DNA of 64,000 bases, taken from the NCBI GenBank assembly GCA_035606665.1, contig DATNEY010000034.1, forward strand, positions 124,001-188,000, in the 5' to 3' direction. Both the position numbers and the translations under genes were made by a program. Positions 24,508 to 33,694 of the stretch are shown piece by piece. A model generated the notes under the pieces. The model was given only the letters and a program-made list of their open reading frames with translations, searched no databases and had not been told where the DNA came from. The stretch comes from DASUGC01 sp035606665 (GTDB lineage Bacteria; Acidobacteriota; Vicinamibacteria; Vicinamibacterales; SCN-69-37). Each line of letters begins with the position of its first letter. Position 1 is the stretch's first letter.

Positions 24508-26418
24508 TCACTTCTTCTCTTCGACCACTTCTGCGTCGATCACGTCGTCCGCCTGGCCGTTGCCGGCCGACGGCCCGGCGCCCGGTGCCTCGGGACCACC
24601 TGGTCCACCTGCGGCTCCCGCCGACTGGTAGAGGTGCTCGGCGGCCTTCTGCTGCGCCTGCATCAGCGCATCAAGCGTCCGGCTGATGCCCTTCGGGTCG
24701 TTCGACTCGAGCGCCTTCTTCAGGTCGTTCGTCGCCGACTCGATCGCCATGCGGTCCTCGCCGCGCAGCTTCTCGCCCGACTCCTTCACGAACTTCTCGG
24801 CGGCGTACACCGCCTGGTCGGCGCGATTGCGCGTCTCGATTTCCTCACGCCGCTGCTTGTCCTCGGCGGCGTGTGCCTCAGCGTCTTTCGTCATCCGCTC
24901 GACCTCGTCCTTCGACAGGCCGCTGGACGCGGTGATCGTGATCTTCTGTTCCTTGCCCGTACCCTTGTCCTTCGCCTGCACGTTCACGATGCCGTTCGCG
25001 TCGATGTCGAACGTGACCTCGATCTGCGGCACGCCTCTCGGCGCCGGCGGAATGCCGTCCAGGTTGAAGCGGCCGAGCGTGCGGTTGTCGCGCGCCATGC
25101 TGCGCTCGCCCTGCAGCACGTGCACCTCGACGCTCGGCTGGCTGTCGGCCGCGGTGGAGAAGACCTCGCTCTTTCGCGTCGGAATCGTGGTGTTGCGCGC
25201 AATGAGCGGCGTCATGACGCCTCCGAGCGTTTCAATGCCGAGCGAGAGCGGGGTGACATCCAGCAGCAGCAGATCCTTCACCTCACCCGCCAGCACGCCG
25301 GCCTGGATCGCGGCTCCGATCGCCACGACTTCATCAGGATTCACGCCCTTGTGCGGTTCCTTGCCGAATAGCTCCTTCACGATCGCCTGGACCTTCGGGA
25401 TGCGCGTCGACCCGCCGACGAGCACGACCTCGTCGATCCGCGACGCCGGAACCCCCGAGTCATTCAGGGCCTGTTTGCAGGGACCGACGGTCTTCTGCAG
25501 CAAGTCCTCGACGAGCGATTCGAACTTCGCGCGCGTGAGCTTCATCGAGAGGTGCTTGGGCCCCGACTGATCCGCCGTGATGAACGGCAGGCTGATGTCG
25601 GTTTCCATCACCGTCGAGAGCTCCATCTTGGCCTTCTCCGCCGCCTCCTTCAGGCGCTGGAGCGCCATCCGGTCTTTCGACAGATCGATGCCCTCCTGCT
25701 TGCGGAACTCGTTCACGATCCACTCGATGACGCGCTGGTCGAGGTTGTCGCCTCCCAGGTGGGTGTCGCCGTTTGTCGACTTGACTTCAACCACACCCTC
25801 GCCGACTTCGAGGATCGAGATATCGAACGTGCCTCCGCCGAAGTCGTAGACCGCGATTGTTTCGTTCTTCTTCTTGTCGAGGCCGTACGCGAGTGCCGCG
25901 GCGGTCGGCTCGTTCACGATGCGCTCCACCTCGAGGCCCGCGATCTTGCCGGCATCCTTGGTCGCCTGGCGCTGCGAGTCGTTGAAGTACGCGGGCACCG
26001 TAATGACGGCCCTCGTGACCGGCTGGCCGAGATAGTCCTCCGCCGCCTGCTTCAGCTTCTGCAGCACCATCGCCGACACTTGCGGCGGGGTGAACGGCTG
26101 GGCTTGACCCTCGACCTTGATGGCCACGTGATCACCCTCCGCCACCACGCGGTAGGGCACCATTTTCATTTCCTCGTTGACTTCATCCATCCGGCGGCCC
26201 ATGAACCGCTTGATAGAGAAAACCGTGTTCTCCGGGTTGGTCACCGCCTGCCGCTTCGCGACCTGACCGACCAGCCGCTCGCCGCCCTTCGCAAATCCAA
26301 CGACCGACGGTGTCAGCCGTCCGCCTTCCGAGTTGGTGATGACGACGGGCTCGCCGCCTTCCATGACCGCGACCACGGAGTTCGTGGTGCCCAGGTCAAT
26401 TCCAATGATCTTGCTCAT
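24508..26418 (-). CDS. dnaK: Chaperone protein DnaK (Hsp70)
   Basis: Main Hsp70. The 636-residue product starts MSKIIGIDLGTTNSVVAV, with ATPase motifs VPAYFNDSQRQATKDAG, IAVYDFGGGTFDISIL and VLVGGSTRIPKVQ, the linker LLLDVTPLSLGIET, the substrate domain and a lid ending in the Gly/Pro tail and DVIDAEVVEEKK (EEVD-like end). ATG 26418 is used because it starts the conserved MSKIIGIDLG; the frame is open further but would add a non-family peptide. GGGAGA eight bases upstream is the ribosome site. Promoter described separately. Confidence 0.97.
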   Translation of the reverse strand: MSKIIGIDLGTTNSVVAVMEGGEPVVITNSEGGRLTPSVVGFAKGGERLVGQVAKRQAVTNPENTVFSIKRFMGRRMDEVNEEMKMVPYRVVAEGDHVAIKVEGQAQPFTPPQVSAMVLQKLKQAAEDYLGQPVTRAVITVPAYFNDSQRQATKDAGKIAGLEVERIVNEPTAAALAYGLDKKKNETIAVYDFGGGTFDISILEVGEGVVEVKSTNGDTHLGGDNLDQRVIEWIVNEFRKQEGIDLSKDRMALQRLKEAAEKAKMELSTVMETDISLPFITADQSGPKHLSMKLTRAKFESLVEDLLQKTVGPCKQALNDSGVPASRIDEVVLVGGSTRIPKVQAIVKELFGKEPHKGVNPDEVVAIGAAIQAGVLAGEVKDLLLLDVTPLSLGIETLGGVMTPLIARNTTIPTRKSEVFSTAADSQPSVEVHVLQGERSMARDNRTLGRFNLDGIPPAPRGVPQIEVTFDIDANGIVNVQAKDKGTGKEQKITITASSGLSKDEVERMTKDAEAHAAEDKQRREEIETRNRADQAVYAAEKFVKESGEKLRGEDRMAIESATNDLKKALESNDPKGISRTLDALMQAQQKAAEHLYQSAGAAGGPGGPEAPGAGPSAGNGQADDVIDAEVVEEKK

Positions 26419-26457
26419 GACGCTCTCCCTCTGTTCGCTCAAAGTCGAAATCTTAGT

Positions 26458-26494
26458 CTCACGCATTATAAGAATGTGAGTTGATGACTGTCAA
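26458..26494 (-). promoter_or_regulatory. dnaK promoter with overlapping palindrome
   Basis: On the minus strand TTGACA (26494-26489) and TATAAT (26470-26465) are both perfect sigma-70 boxes with an 18-base spacer. The start of transcription should be near 26458, giving a leader of about 40 bases to the dnaK ATG at 26418. A CTCAC-N13-GTGAG palindrome (26458-26480) covers the -10 box and could be the HspR operator; its arm order does not match the known HAIR site. Confidence 0.75.
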
Positions 26495-26503
26495 ATACAC
26501 TGT

Positions 26504-26625
26504 CGGTTCAGGGTGCAGGGTGCCGGGTGCCGGGTGCGCTTCCGGGTTCCTGGTTCCCAGTTCTCTGCCCGGAACCCGGAACCGCACAAGCGAACCCGAC
26601 ACCCGGAACCCTGCGCCCTGAACCG
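26504..26625. repeat. Empty GGGTTC palindrome, 122 bp
   Basis: Two inverted arms of about 55 bp (26504-26558 and 26571-26625) around a 12-base centre. Both begin CGGTTCAGGG and the right arm carries GGGTTCGCTTGT and GGTTCCGGGTTCC, as do the arms of the element at 1433-2091. It has no gene inside and lies between dnaK and the FecR gene. Confidence 0.8.
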
Positions 26626-26683
26626 CAGGCCGCTCTGCGCTAGAATCGAACTGCCAACCCTGCCTGACGTTCGAGGTGTACGT

Positions 26684-28711
26684 ATGCGAGTCCACGGAGT
26701 CAGGCGATTCCTCGCAGCAGCCGCGTTGTTTGCTGTGGCGGCGTTTTCTCCGCCGCTCGCGGCGCAGTCGCAGCAGGCGCCAAACACATCCGACGCCTAC
26801 AGTTCCAATCGCAACTGGGAAGACGACATCCCCGCGCACATTTCGTTCGTCGAGGGCAGCGTGTCGCTCGAACGCGAAGGACGGCTCGAGACCGCCGAAG
26901 CGAATCTTGCGCTCCTCGCGGGCGATCGACTTCGCACGCGCGGCGGCCGCGTCGAAATCCTGTTCGCGGACGGCAGCGCGCTCTGTCTCGACGAAAACAC
27001 CGAAGTCGATCTGCTGGCCGATTCACTGATTCGTCTGCTCTCAGGGCGCCTGCGCCTCTCGATCGCGCGCACGACACAGGACCTCGACTACCGCGTCGAT
27101 GCTCCCGCGGCCTCGGTGTGGATTCAAACGGCCGGCGAGTACCGCATTGACGCGCGCCAGGCGCGGCGCGGCGGACCAGAAGTCGACCTCGCGGTGATTC
27201 GTGGTTCCGCGGAACTCGTCAACGAGCACGGCCGTACGGTGGTACGCGCCGGCACGCACGCCGTGGCGACTGCCGACCTCGCACCGTCACTGCCCTACGT
27301 CGCGAATTCCGCGGACTGGGATCAGTTCGATGCCTGGGCCGATCGCGAGCGGAGCGCCCGCGTCGGCACGTACTCCACGCGATACCTCCCGACGGAACTT
27401 CGGTACGACAGCGGCGCCTTCGACAGCGGCGGCAGCTGGGACTACATGCCGTCGTACGGATACGTCTGGTACCCGCGAGTGTCCTCCGGCTGGCGTCCGT
27501 ATTCGCAAGGCCGATGGTCATTCATCGCCCACTACGGATGGTTCTGGATCGGGATCGATCGGTGGTCCTGGGCCACGCATCACTACGGACGCTGGGGCGT
27601 GAACGCGGGCGCGTGGTACTGGATTCCCGATCGACGCTGGTCGCCTGCGTGGGTGAGCTGGGGCAACGCGCCGGGCTATGTGAGCTGGTGCCCGCTCGGG
27701 TACGACGGGCGCCCGGTCTACGGATTCCGTCACGCCGACCCATGGTTCGCGTGGACGATTCTGCCGAGCCGTCAATTCGTACCGAACGTCTGGGTCACCC
27801 AGCATACCGTCATTGCCGCCGCGATTCCGCCGGTCGTGCGCACCCAGTTCATCGAGCGGCCCGCCGCGCCTGTCATTCCGGCGTTCGCCACGCCGCGCGT
27901 CCAGCCGATTCACGCGCCCACGCTCTCGCGCGCGCAGGCCGTCCCGCGTAGCGCAACACCCGCGTACAACGGTGAAGAACCGTGGAGAAACCGGGCGACG
28001 AATGCAGCCGTGCCGCGGAACAGCTCGACGGGCAACGTCGCAGGCCGAGGTGCCACGAGGTACGCCGGGCAACCTGACACCGACCCGCTGCGCGCGGCTC
28101 CGGAGCGCACGCGATCTGCCGGCACCGCACGCGCACAGAATCCCCGTACCGAAGTGCCTCGGTCCGAGGCGCCGCGCGTGATGTTGCCCGACAGGCCGGC
28201 TACCTCCAACGAGGACAACCGGGGCGCCGTCCCGCGTCGCATACCAACCGCGCGGCCGGATCCCGACAGCGATCCGCCGGTGACGCTGGGCGCGACAGGC
28301 CGCACGGCCCGCCCATCGGATCCGCCCCCGCAGGGATCGGCCCGATCGCGTCCTGACGTGTACTCGCCGGAACAGCCGCGTCCCTCGGCGCCCGTCCAGC
28401 GCGCCGAACCCGATCGCGCGCCGAGCCGGGTTCCGGATCGTGCGGCGCCGCGGGAGCCCGCTCCGCGTCAGTACTCCGAGCCGCCGAGGCAATCGGCGCC
28501 ACCGCCGAGATCAAGCGAGCCGGATCGCGGGCCGAGCAGGATTCCGGATCGCGCGGCGCCCCGTGAATCAGCGCCGCCGCCCGCGGCTGCACCACCGCCG
28601 GCGCGGGGACGAGGCGGTTCGGAATCACAGCCACCGCCTCCGCCTCCGTCGTCGCGCGGGAGCGGCAGTGATCCGCGGGCGGTTCCACGCGCGCGTGGAG
28701 GCGGTCTCTGA
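26684..28711 (+). CDS. FecR-domain protein with W-rich (DUF6600-like) and Pro-rich regions
   Basis: The 675-residue product is predicted to be secreted: signal peptide about 1-28 (LAAAALFAVAAFSPPLAAQ), a FecR-like beta domain about 45-190 (FVEGSVSLEREGRLETAEANL, GDRLRTRGGRVEILFADGS), then a Trp/Tyr-rich region about 225-370 with repeats such as YMPSYGYVWYP and HYGWFWIGIDRWSW, and a Pro/Arg-rich tail with duplicated SRVPDRAAPRE and SRIPDRAAPRE. Start ATG 26684 with GAGG seven bases before. No anti-sigma helix or sigma gene adjoins, so a FecR signalling role is doubtful. It precedes mrcA by 13 bases. Confidence 0.8.
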   Translation: MRVHGVRRFLAAAALFAVAAFSPPLAAQSQQAPNTSDAYSSNRNWEDDIPAHISFVEGSVSLEREGRLETAEANLALLAGDRLRTRGGRVEILFADGSALCLDENTEVDLLADSLIRLLSGRLRLSIARTTQDLDYRVDAPAASVWIQTAGEYRIDARQARRGGPEVDLAVIRGSAELVNEHGRTVVRAGTHAVATADLAPSLPYVANSADWDQFDAWADRERSARVGTYSTRYLPTELRYDSGAFDSGGSWDYMPSYGYVWYPRVSSGWRPYSQGRWSFIAHYGWFWIGIDRWSWATHHYGRWGVNAGAWYWIPDRRWSPAWVSWGNAPGYVSWCPLGYDGRPVYGFRHADPWFAWTILPSRQFVPNVWVTQHTVIAAAIPPVVRTQFIERPAAPVIPAFATPRVQPIHAPTLSRAQAVPRSATPAYNGEEPWRNRATNAAVPRNSSTGNVAGRGATRYAGQPDTDPLRAAPERTRSAGTARAQNPRTEVPRSEAPRVMLPDRPATSNEDNRGAVPRRIPTARPDPDSDPPVTLGATGRTARPSDPPPQGSARSRPDVYSPEQPRPSAPVQRAEPDRAPSRVPDRAAPREPAPRQYSEPPRQSAPPPRSSEPDRGPSRIPDRAAPRESAPPPAAAPPPARGRGGSESQPPPPPPSSRGSGSDPRAVPRARGGGL

Positions 28712-28724
28712 GTAGACTGAACGT

Positions 28725-31010
28725 GTGACCGAACCCGCACCGCTGGCGGTGCCCAGGCCGTCCCGCTGGAAGCGGTGGGGCAAACTCTTCGGAATCTCCG
28801 CACTCTTCGTCGCGGCGGCCGTGCTTGGCACGGCCGCCGGCGTGCTCTTCGCATTCGCCGATGACCTTCCGGCGATTTCGGCGCTCGACGACTATTCTCC
28901 CGGCGTTATCACGCGTGTCATCGGCAGGGACGGATCGGTCGTCGGAGAGTTCGCGACCGAACGCCGGCAGATTGTCTCGTACGACGAGATTCCCCCCGTC
29001 GTCCGTCACGCCATCATCGCGGCGGAAGACGGCGAGTTCATGACACACGGCGGCATCCACCCGGTGCTCATGGCGTGGGCCGCCATCAACGACGTTCTTG
29101 CGCGCGGCCGGACTCCCGGCCGCAGCACCATCACGCAACAGCTCGCGCGCCAGTTGTTTCCCGATACGGTTGGATTCGAACGCGCCGGCATGGCCGGGCG
29201 CGCGCGGAAGATCAAGGAAGCGCTCGTCGCACTGCAAATCGAGAAGAGGTATTCGAAGCCGGAAATCTTCACGATGTATTGCAACAAGGTCGCGTGGGGC
29301 AACCGCGCGTTCGGCATCGAAGCGGCCGCCCGGCTGTACTTCGGCAAGGCCGCGAAAGACGTGACGTTGAACGAAGCGGCGACGCTCGCGGGCATGTTGC
29401 CGGCGCCGCAGCGCTACAACCCGTACGCAAGTGTCCAGCTCGCCACACGCCGCCGGAACTACGTGCTCGATCGCATGGCCGAGGACGGCTACATCACGAA
29501 GACTCAGGCCGACGCGGAGAAAGCCAACCAGATCGTCACGCGCGGACAGCCGGCGCCCCCTCAGTCGATTGCGCCGTACCTCCTCGACAGCCTCCGCACC
29601 CAGCTCGAGGAGCAGTACGGTGCCAAAGCCGTTTATGAGAGCGGCCTCGTCATCAAGACCGGCATCGACCCGGCGCTTCAACGGTCGGCCAACCGCGCGC
29701 TCGACGAGGGACTCCGGCGGCTGGACAAGATGCGCGGGTTCCGAAAACCGGCGCGCAACATCCTCGACGAGAAGCGGCCGCTCGAGACTTACCGCCATCC
29801 CCGCTGGACACGCGATCCCGTGGCCGGCGACATCGTGCCGGCGATCGTGATGGGCGCTGACGGCGCCGCAATTCGCGTCCGCATCAACAAGTTCGTCGGC
29901 ACCATCGGCCGCGCCGGCTACACGTGGACGCGGCGCACCCCCGAGAGCCTCGTGCGCGAAGGTGACGTGGTCGAGGTCCGTGTCGGAAAGGTACGACCCG
30001 ACGGCGGTTTCGACGCGGAACTCGAGCAGCCACCGGCGCTCGAAGGTGCGGTGGTCGCCATCGACAATCACACGGGCGAAATTCTGGCGATGGTCGGGGG
30101 ATCGAGCTTCGATCGGTCTCAATTCAATCGCGCCGTGCAGGCGAAGCGCCAGGTGGGATCGCTGTTCAAGCCGTTCGTCTACCTCGCCGCGATCGACAGC
30201 GGATACACCGCGGCATCCATGCTCTCGGATGTGCCGATGTCGTTCGATGCGGGCGCCGGCCAGCCCCCGTACGAGCCCAAGAACTACGATCGCGAATTCA
30301 AAGGCGACCTGACGCTCAGACGCGCGCTCGAACTCTCGCGCAACGTGCCCGCCGTGGCGCTCATGGAGAAACTCGGACCACCGAACGTGCTCCGGTATCC
30401 GCGGATGCTCGGTATTACGACTCCCCTTCCGGAGTTCCTCTCGGTGGCGATCGGCGCGGCCGAAGGCACACTGATCGAGATGACCTCGGCCTACTCGGCC
30501 TTCCCGAACCAGGGCGTGCGGATGAAGCCGCTGCTGCTCCTGAATGTGACGGATCGCGACGGCACGGTGCTCGAACAGCATCGGCCCGAACCGAACCAGG
30601 CGATCCATGCCGACAGTGCCTACATCGTCACCGAGTTGCTCCACGGCGTCGTGCAGCACGGCACGGCGGCAAATGCGGATACGGCCGCGCTCAACTGGCC
30701 ACTCGGTGGAAAAACGGGCACGACCGACGACTACACGGATGCGTGGTTCGTGGGCTTCGATCCGGATATCACGGTCGGTGTCTGGCTCGGCTTCGATCAG
30801 AAGCGGATGATTGCGGACAAAGCCACGGGCACGACTGCCGCGCTGCCGATCTGGACGGCGATCATGAAGGACTGGGTGACGCGGCGCCGCGCCGAGCTCA
30901 AGACTCCGCCCGAGTTTCAACGTCCGGGCAACATCGTCGTCGCGATGACAGCAAACGGTCCGGAGTTTTTCATCTCCGGCACCGAGCCGTCAGGCAAGCA
31001 TGACCGGTAG
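28725..31010 (+). CDS. mrcA: Penicillin-binding protein 1A
   Basis: Bifunctional cell-wall synthase. The 761-residue product has one membrane anchor (about 24-46), a GT51 glycosyltransferase domain with catalytic Glu in AAEDGEFMTHGG near 105 and STITQQLARQLF, and a transpeptidase domain with SxxK in VGSLFKPFVYLA (Ser about 478), SRN in LELSRNVPAVAL and KTGT in LGGKTGTTDDYTDAWF (about 662). An OB-like segment (about 345-420) lies between. GTG 28725 is the start. The TAG stop at 31008-31010 is formed by the start of an intergenic repeat. Confidence 0.93.
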   Translation: MTEPAPLAVPRPSRWKRWGKLFGISALFVAAAVLGTAAGVLFAFADDLPAISALDDYSPGVITRVIGRDGSVVGEFATERRQIVSYDEIPPVVRHAIIAAEDGEFMTHGGIHPVLMAWAAINDVLARGRTPGRSTITQQLARQLFPDTVGFERAGMAGRARKIKEALVALQIEKRYSKPEIFTMYCNKVAWGNRAFGIEAAARLYFGKAAKDVTLNEAATLAGMLPAPQRYNPYASVQLATRRRNYVLDRMAEDGYITKTQADAEKANQIVTRGQPAPPQSIAPYLLDSLRTQLEEQYGAKAVYESGLVIKTGIDPALQRSANRALDEGLRRLDKMRGFRKPARNILDEKRPLETYRHPRWTRDPVAGDIVPAIVMGADGAAIRVRINKFVGTIGRAGYTWTRRTPESLVREGDVVEVRVGKVRPDGGFDAELEQPPALEGAVVAIDNHTGEILAMVGGSSFDRSQFNRAVQAKRQVGSLFKPFVYLAAIDSGYTAASMLSDVPMSFDAGAGQPPYEPKNYDREFKGDLTLRRALELSRNVPAVALMEKLGPPNVLRYPRMLGITTPLPEFLSVAIGAAEGTLIEMTSAYSAFPNQGVRMKPLLLLNVTDRDGTVLEQHRPEPNQAIHADSAYIVTELLHGVVQHGTAANADTAALNWPLGGKTGTTDDYTDAWFVGFDPDITVGVWLGFDQKRMIADKATGTTAALPIWTAIMKDWVTRRRAELKTPPEFQRPGNIVVAMTANGPEFFISGTEPSGKHDR

Positions 31011-31063
31011 GCCGGGGCGTTAGCCCCGGCTCGACAGCCGGCCCTGAAGGGCCGGCCTACTCC
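31008..31063. repeat. Palindromic repeat joining two gene ends
   Basis: TAGGCCGGGGCGTTAGCCCCGGC then GCCGGCCCTGAAGGGCCGGCCTA in shortened form: two hairpins back to back. The outermost TAG triplets are the stop codons of mrcA (31008-31010) and, on the other strand, prfB (31059-31057). The hairpins may also act as a two-way terminator. Confidence 0.75.
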
Positions 31064-32188
31064 TCGTCCGGCGCGCCGCCAAGCGTCAGCTTCCCGAGCG
31101 CCTTCTGCATCAGGTAGGCCTTGATGAACTCGTCGAGGTCGCCGTCGAGCACGCGGTTGACGTCGCCGACCTGGTACTTGGTCCGATGGTCCTTCACCAT
31201 CTGGTACGGATGGAGGACGTAGCTGCGGATCTGACTGCCAAACGCGATGTCCTTCTTCTCGCCACCAAGCTGATCCAGCTTCGCCTGCTGCTCCTTGAGT
31301 TTCAGATCGTAGAGCCGCGCCTTCAGGACCTTCATCGCGGACGCGCGGTTCTTGTGCTGCGACCGCTCGTTCTGGCAGGACACGACCATGCCGGTCGGCA
31401 GGTGCGTGAGCCGGACGGCTGAGTCCGTGACGTTGACGTGCTGTCCACCGGCGCCGCTCGATCGGAAGGTGTCGATGCGCAGGTCTTTCTCGTCGATCTC
31501 GATGTCGATGTCGTCCTCGAGCTCGGGCCACACGTAGAGCGACGCGAACGATGTATGACGCCGCGCGGCCTGATCGAACGGTGAGATGCGAACCAGGCGA
31601 TGCACGCCCGCCTCGGCGGCGAGGAGGCCGTAGGCGTAATCACCGGTGACCACCATCGTCATGCTCTTGATGCCGGCTTCGTCACCGGGCTGCAGGTCGA
31701 CGACGTCGCGCCCGAAGCCGCGGCGCTCGGTCCATCGCGTGAACATCCGGGCCAGCATCTCCGCCCAGTCCTGAGATTCGGTGCCGCCGGCGCCGGGATG
31801 GATCGTGACAATCGCGTTCTTCTGGTCGAGCTCGCCTGAGAGCATCGTCCGGATCTCGGCGGCCTGGACGTCCTTCGTGTAGCGTTCCAGCGCCGGCGTC
31901 AGATCGGCCGACACGTCTTCACCCTGCCGCGCCCAGTCCACGAGAACGGTCAGGTCTTCCGCCTGCTTCCGGAGGGACTCCGCAATGACGCGCTGATCCT
32001 CCAGACGCCGGCGGCGCTGCAGCGTCTTCTGCGCCGCGGCCTGGTCCTTCCAGAAATCCGGCGTGGCGATCTGGGTTTCGATCTCGGTCAGTTCGCGAAC
32101 GAGACGGGCTTCGTCAAAGGCCCCTCCGCACGTCGGCCGCGCGGGTGGTGAGGTCGTTGTAAGAGCGGACTTGTTCGTCGAGCGTCAT
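31057..32188 (-). CDS. prfB: Peptide chain release factor 2, programmed +1 frameshift
   Basis: RF2 recognises UGA/UAA and releases the nascent chain. Translation starts at ATG 32188, meets in-frame TGA as codon 25 (32116-32114), and must shift +1 by skipping T at 32116 to continue from GAC at 32115. The joined product is 376 residues: helical domain 1 (ARLVRELTEIETQIATPDFW), the SPF stop-recognition motif in RISPFDQAARRHTS and the catalytic GGQ in SSGAGGQHVN. Without the shift only 24 residues are made, the family's classic autoregulation. Stop TAG at 31057 lies in a repeat. Confidence 0.95.
32114..32128 (-). promoter_or_regulatory. prfB +1 frameshift site
   Basis: On the minus strand the bases read CGG-AGG-GGC-CTT-TGA followed by C. 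This is an internal ribosome-binding-like GGAGG three bases before the slippery CTT, then TGA-C, the same elements and spacing as in the E. coli prfB site (AGGGGG-TAT-CTT-TGA-C). Confidence 0.95.
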
Positions 32189-32195
32189 GCAGTGA

Positions 32196-33692
32196 TTATC
32201 CCCGACGCCGTCGGATGAGCACCAGTGCGGAGACGATCAGGCCCGCGTACGCGACGGCGTCACCAATCCGGCTGTAGAGCGTCCGGTCCGTCAGCAGGCG
32301 GACATCCACGGTGAGGGACGTGGTCTCGAAGAGCGCGCTCTTCGCCAGGACGCGGCCGTACGGGTCCACCGCGCCGCTGAATCCCGTGTTCGCGGCACGC
32401 ACGAGATACCGCCCCTGCTCGACCGCGCGCAGGGCTGCCTGATCGAAATGCTGAAACGCCGCGGACGACCGCCCGAACCACGCGTCGTTCGTGATCGTCG
32501 TGAGCAACTGCGACCCGCTCTCCACGAAAGCCCGTGCCATGCCCGCGTACACCGCCTCGTAGCAGATCGCCACGCTGAACTTTCTGCCGCCGGCATCGAA
32601 GATCGTCGGCGTGGTGCCGGCGCTGAAGTCGCTCACGGCTTCGATGAGCGGCCCCACGAAGAACAACAACTTCTTGAAGGGAACGTACTCGCCGAATGGC
32701 ACCAGCCGGATTTTCCGGTAGTTCGCCATCGTCTGCCCCGTCGCTCCGACCAGCACGGCGGTGTTGTAGTAGCGATCGGGCGATCCATTCCGGCCGCGCT
32801 CGAACTCATCCGTCCCGATGACGAACGGCACGCGTGATTCAGCGGCGAGGCGGCGAACCGGCGCAGCCAGGTTCGACTCGATGTCGAAATAGAACGGCGT
32901 CGATGCCTCCGGCCAGATGACGAGCTCGGCGCCGGCGCCGATCGCATCACGGCTCAGGCTGACGTAGCGGTCGGTGATCGCGTCGCGATATGCGGGATCT
33001 GATTTCGCCTCCTGCGGAACGTTGCCTTGCAGCAGTCCCACACGGACAGGCGTGCCGGACGAGGTGAGCGGCGACCGGCCGAGCCGCCAGGCGCCCCAGG
33101 TCGCTATCGTGACGAGCGTGATCGCGGTTACGGCCGCGCGTATGACGGTCCGGCGATCGGTTCCAAGTGCGAGCGCCGCGGCCGCGCTGCTGACAAGTAC
33201 GACGAGCGCCGAAATGCCGTAGACGCCGGTAAGGCTGGCGAACTGCACGATCGGCAGCACGCCCGTCTGGGAGGAGCCCAACAGCACCCAGGGGAAGTCG
33301 GCGCCAAGCCACGCACGCAGCCATTCGGTTGCGACCCAGAACAATGGCGCCAGCCATACGGCTGCGGCGCCCCGTCGCCGTGTCGCCACGCCGAGCACGA
33401 CGGCAAATAGTCCGACGAACACAGAGAGATAGAGCGCAAGGCCGAATGCGAGCAGGCCTGCGACCGCGATGTGAAGGTGTCCGTGAATGGCCATGACGTT
33501 GGCCAGCCAGTAGAGCGTGCCGCAGAAGTAGAAAACGCCCGCCGCGGCGCCAAGACGGAAGAGGCGGGGAAGCGACGCACCGGCGCGAGCCTGTCCCGTG
33601 ACAGCGACGATGAGCGGCGCGAGTGCGATCCACGCGACGCCAGGATTCCCGAACCTGGGGAAGCTCAGAGCGAGCAGCAGCCCGGAGAACAA
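32196..33692 (-). CDS. lnt: Apolipoprotein N-acyltransferase
   Basis: Adds the third acyl chain to lipoproteins in the inner membrane. The 498-residue product has several N-terminal membrane helices, then a nitrilase-like domain with the triad: Glu in VIWPEASTPFYF, Lys in MANYRKIRLVPFGEYVP and Cys in VAICYEAVY. A final helix IGDAVAYAGLIVSAL closes it. Start TTG 33692 is two bases after the SPOR gene stop; no ATG or GTG gives a better N-terminus. Its pairing with Lol and Skp genes in the window fits envelope building. Confidence 0.9.
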   Translation of the reverse strand: MFSGLLLALSFPRFGNPGVAWIALAPLIVAVTGQARAGASLPRLFRLGAAAGVFYFCGTLYWLANVMAIHGHLHIAVAGLLAFGLALYLSVFVGLFAVVLGVATRRRGAAAVWLAPLFWVATEWLRAWLGADFPWVLLGSSQTGVLPIVQFASLTGVYGISALVVLVSSAAAALALGTDRRTVIRAAVTAITLVTIATWGAWRLGRSPLTSSGTPVRVGLLQGNVPQEAKSDPAYRDAITDRYVSLSRDAIGAGAELVIWPEASTPFYFDIESNLAAPVRRLAAESRVPFVIGTDEFERGRNGSPDRYYNTAVLVGATGQTMANYRKIRLVPFGEYVPFKKLLFFVGPLIEAVSDFSAGTTPTIFDAGGRKFSVAICYEAVYAGMARAFVESGSQLLTTITNDAWFGRSSAAFQHFDQAALRAVEQGRYLVRAANTGFSGAVDPYGRVLAKSALFETTSLTVDVRLLTDRTLYSRIGDAVAYAGLIVSALVLIRRRRG

Positions 33693-33694
33693 CG

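Noticed and set aside
26410..26470. HAIR operator for HspR before dnaK
   Set aside because: No CTTGAGT-N7-ACTCAAG; only a differently arranged palindrome found.
26513..26683. Upstream part of the FecR frame
   Set aside because: It is a translation of the GGGTTC palindrome; ATG 26684 has a ribosome site and signal peptide.
28200..30920. 906-codon open frame on minus opposite FecR protein and mrcA
   Set aside because: Both plus-strand genes are clear; the minus frame is a composition artefact.
32114..32119. prfB stop as a sequencing frameshift or pseudogene
   Set aside because: The exact context (GGAGG, CTT TGA C) is the known programmed site.
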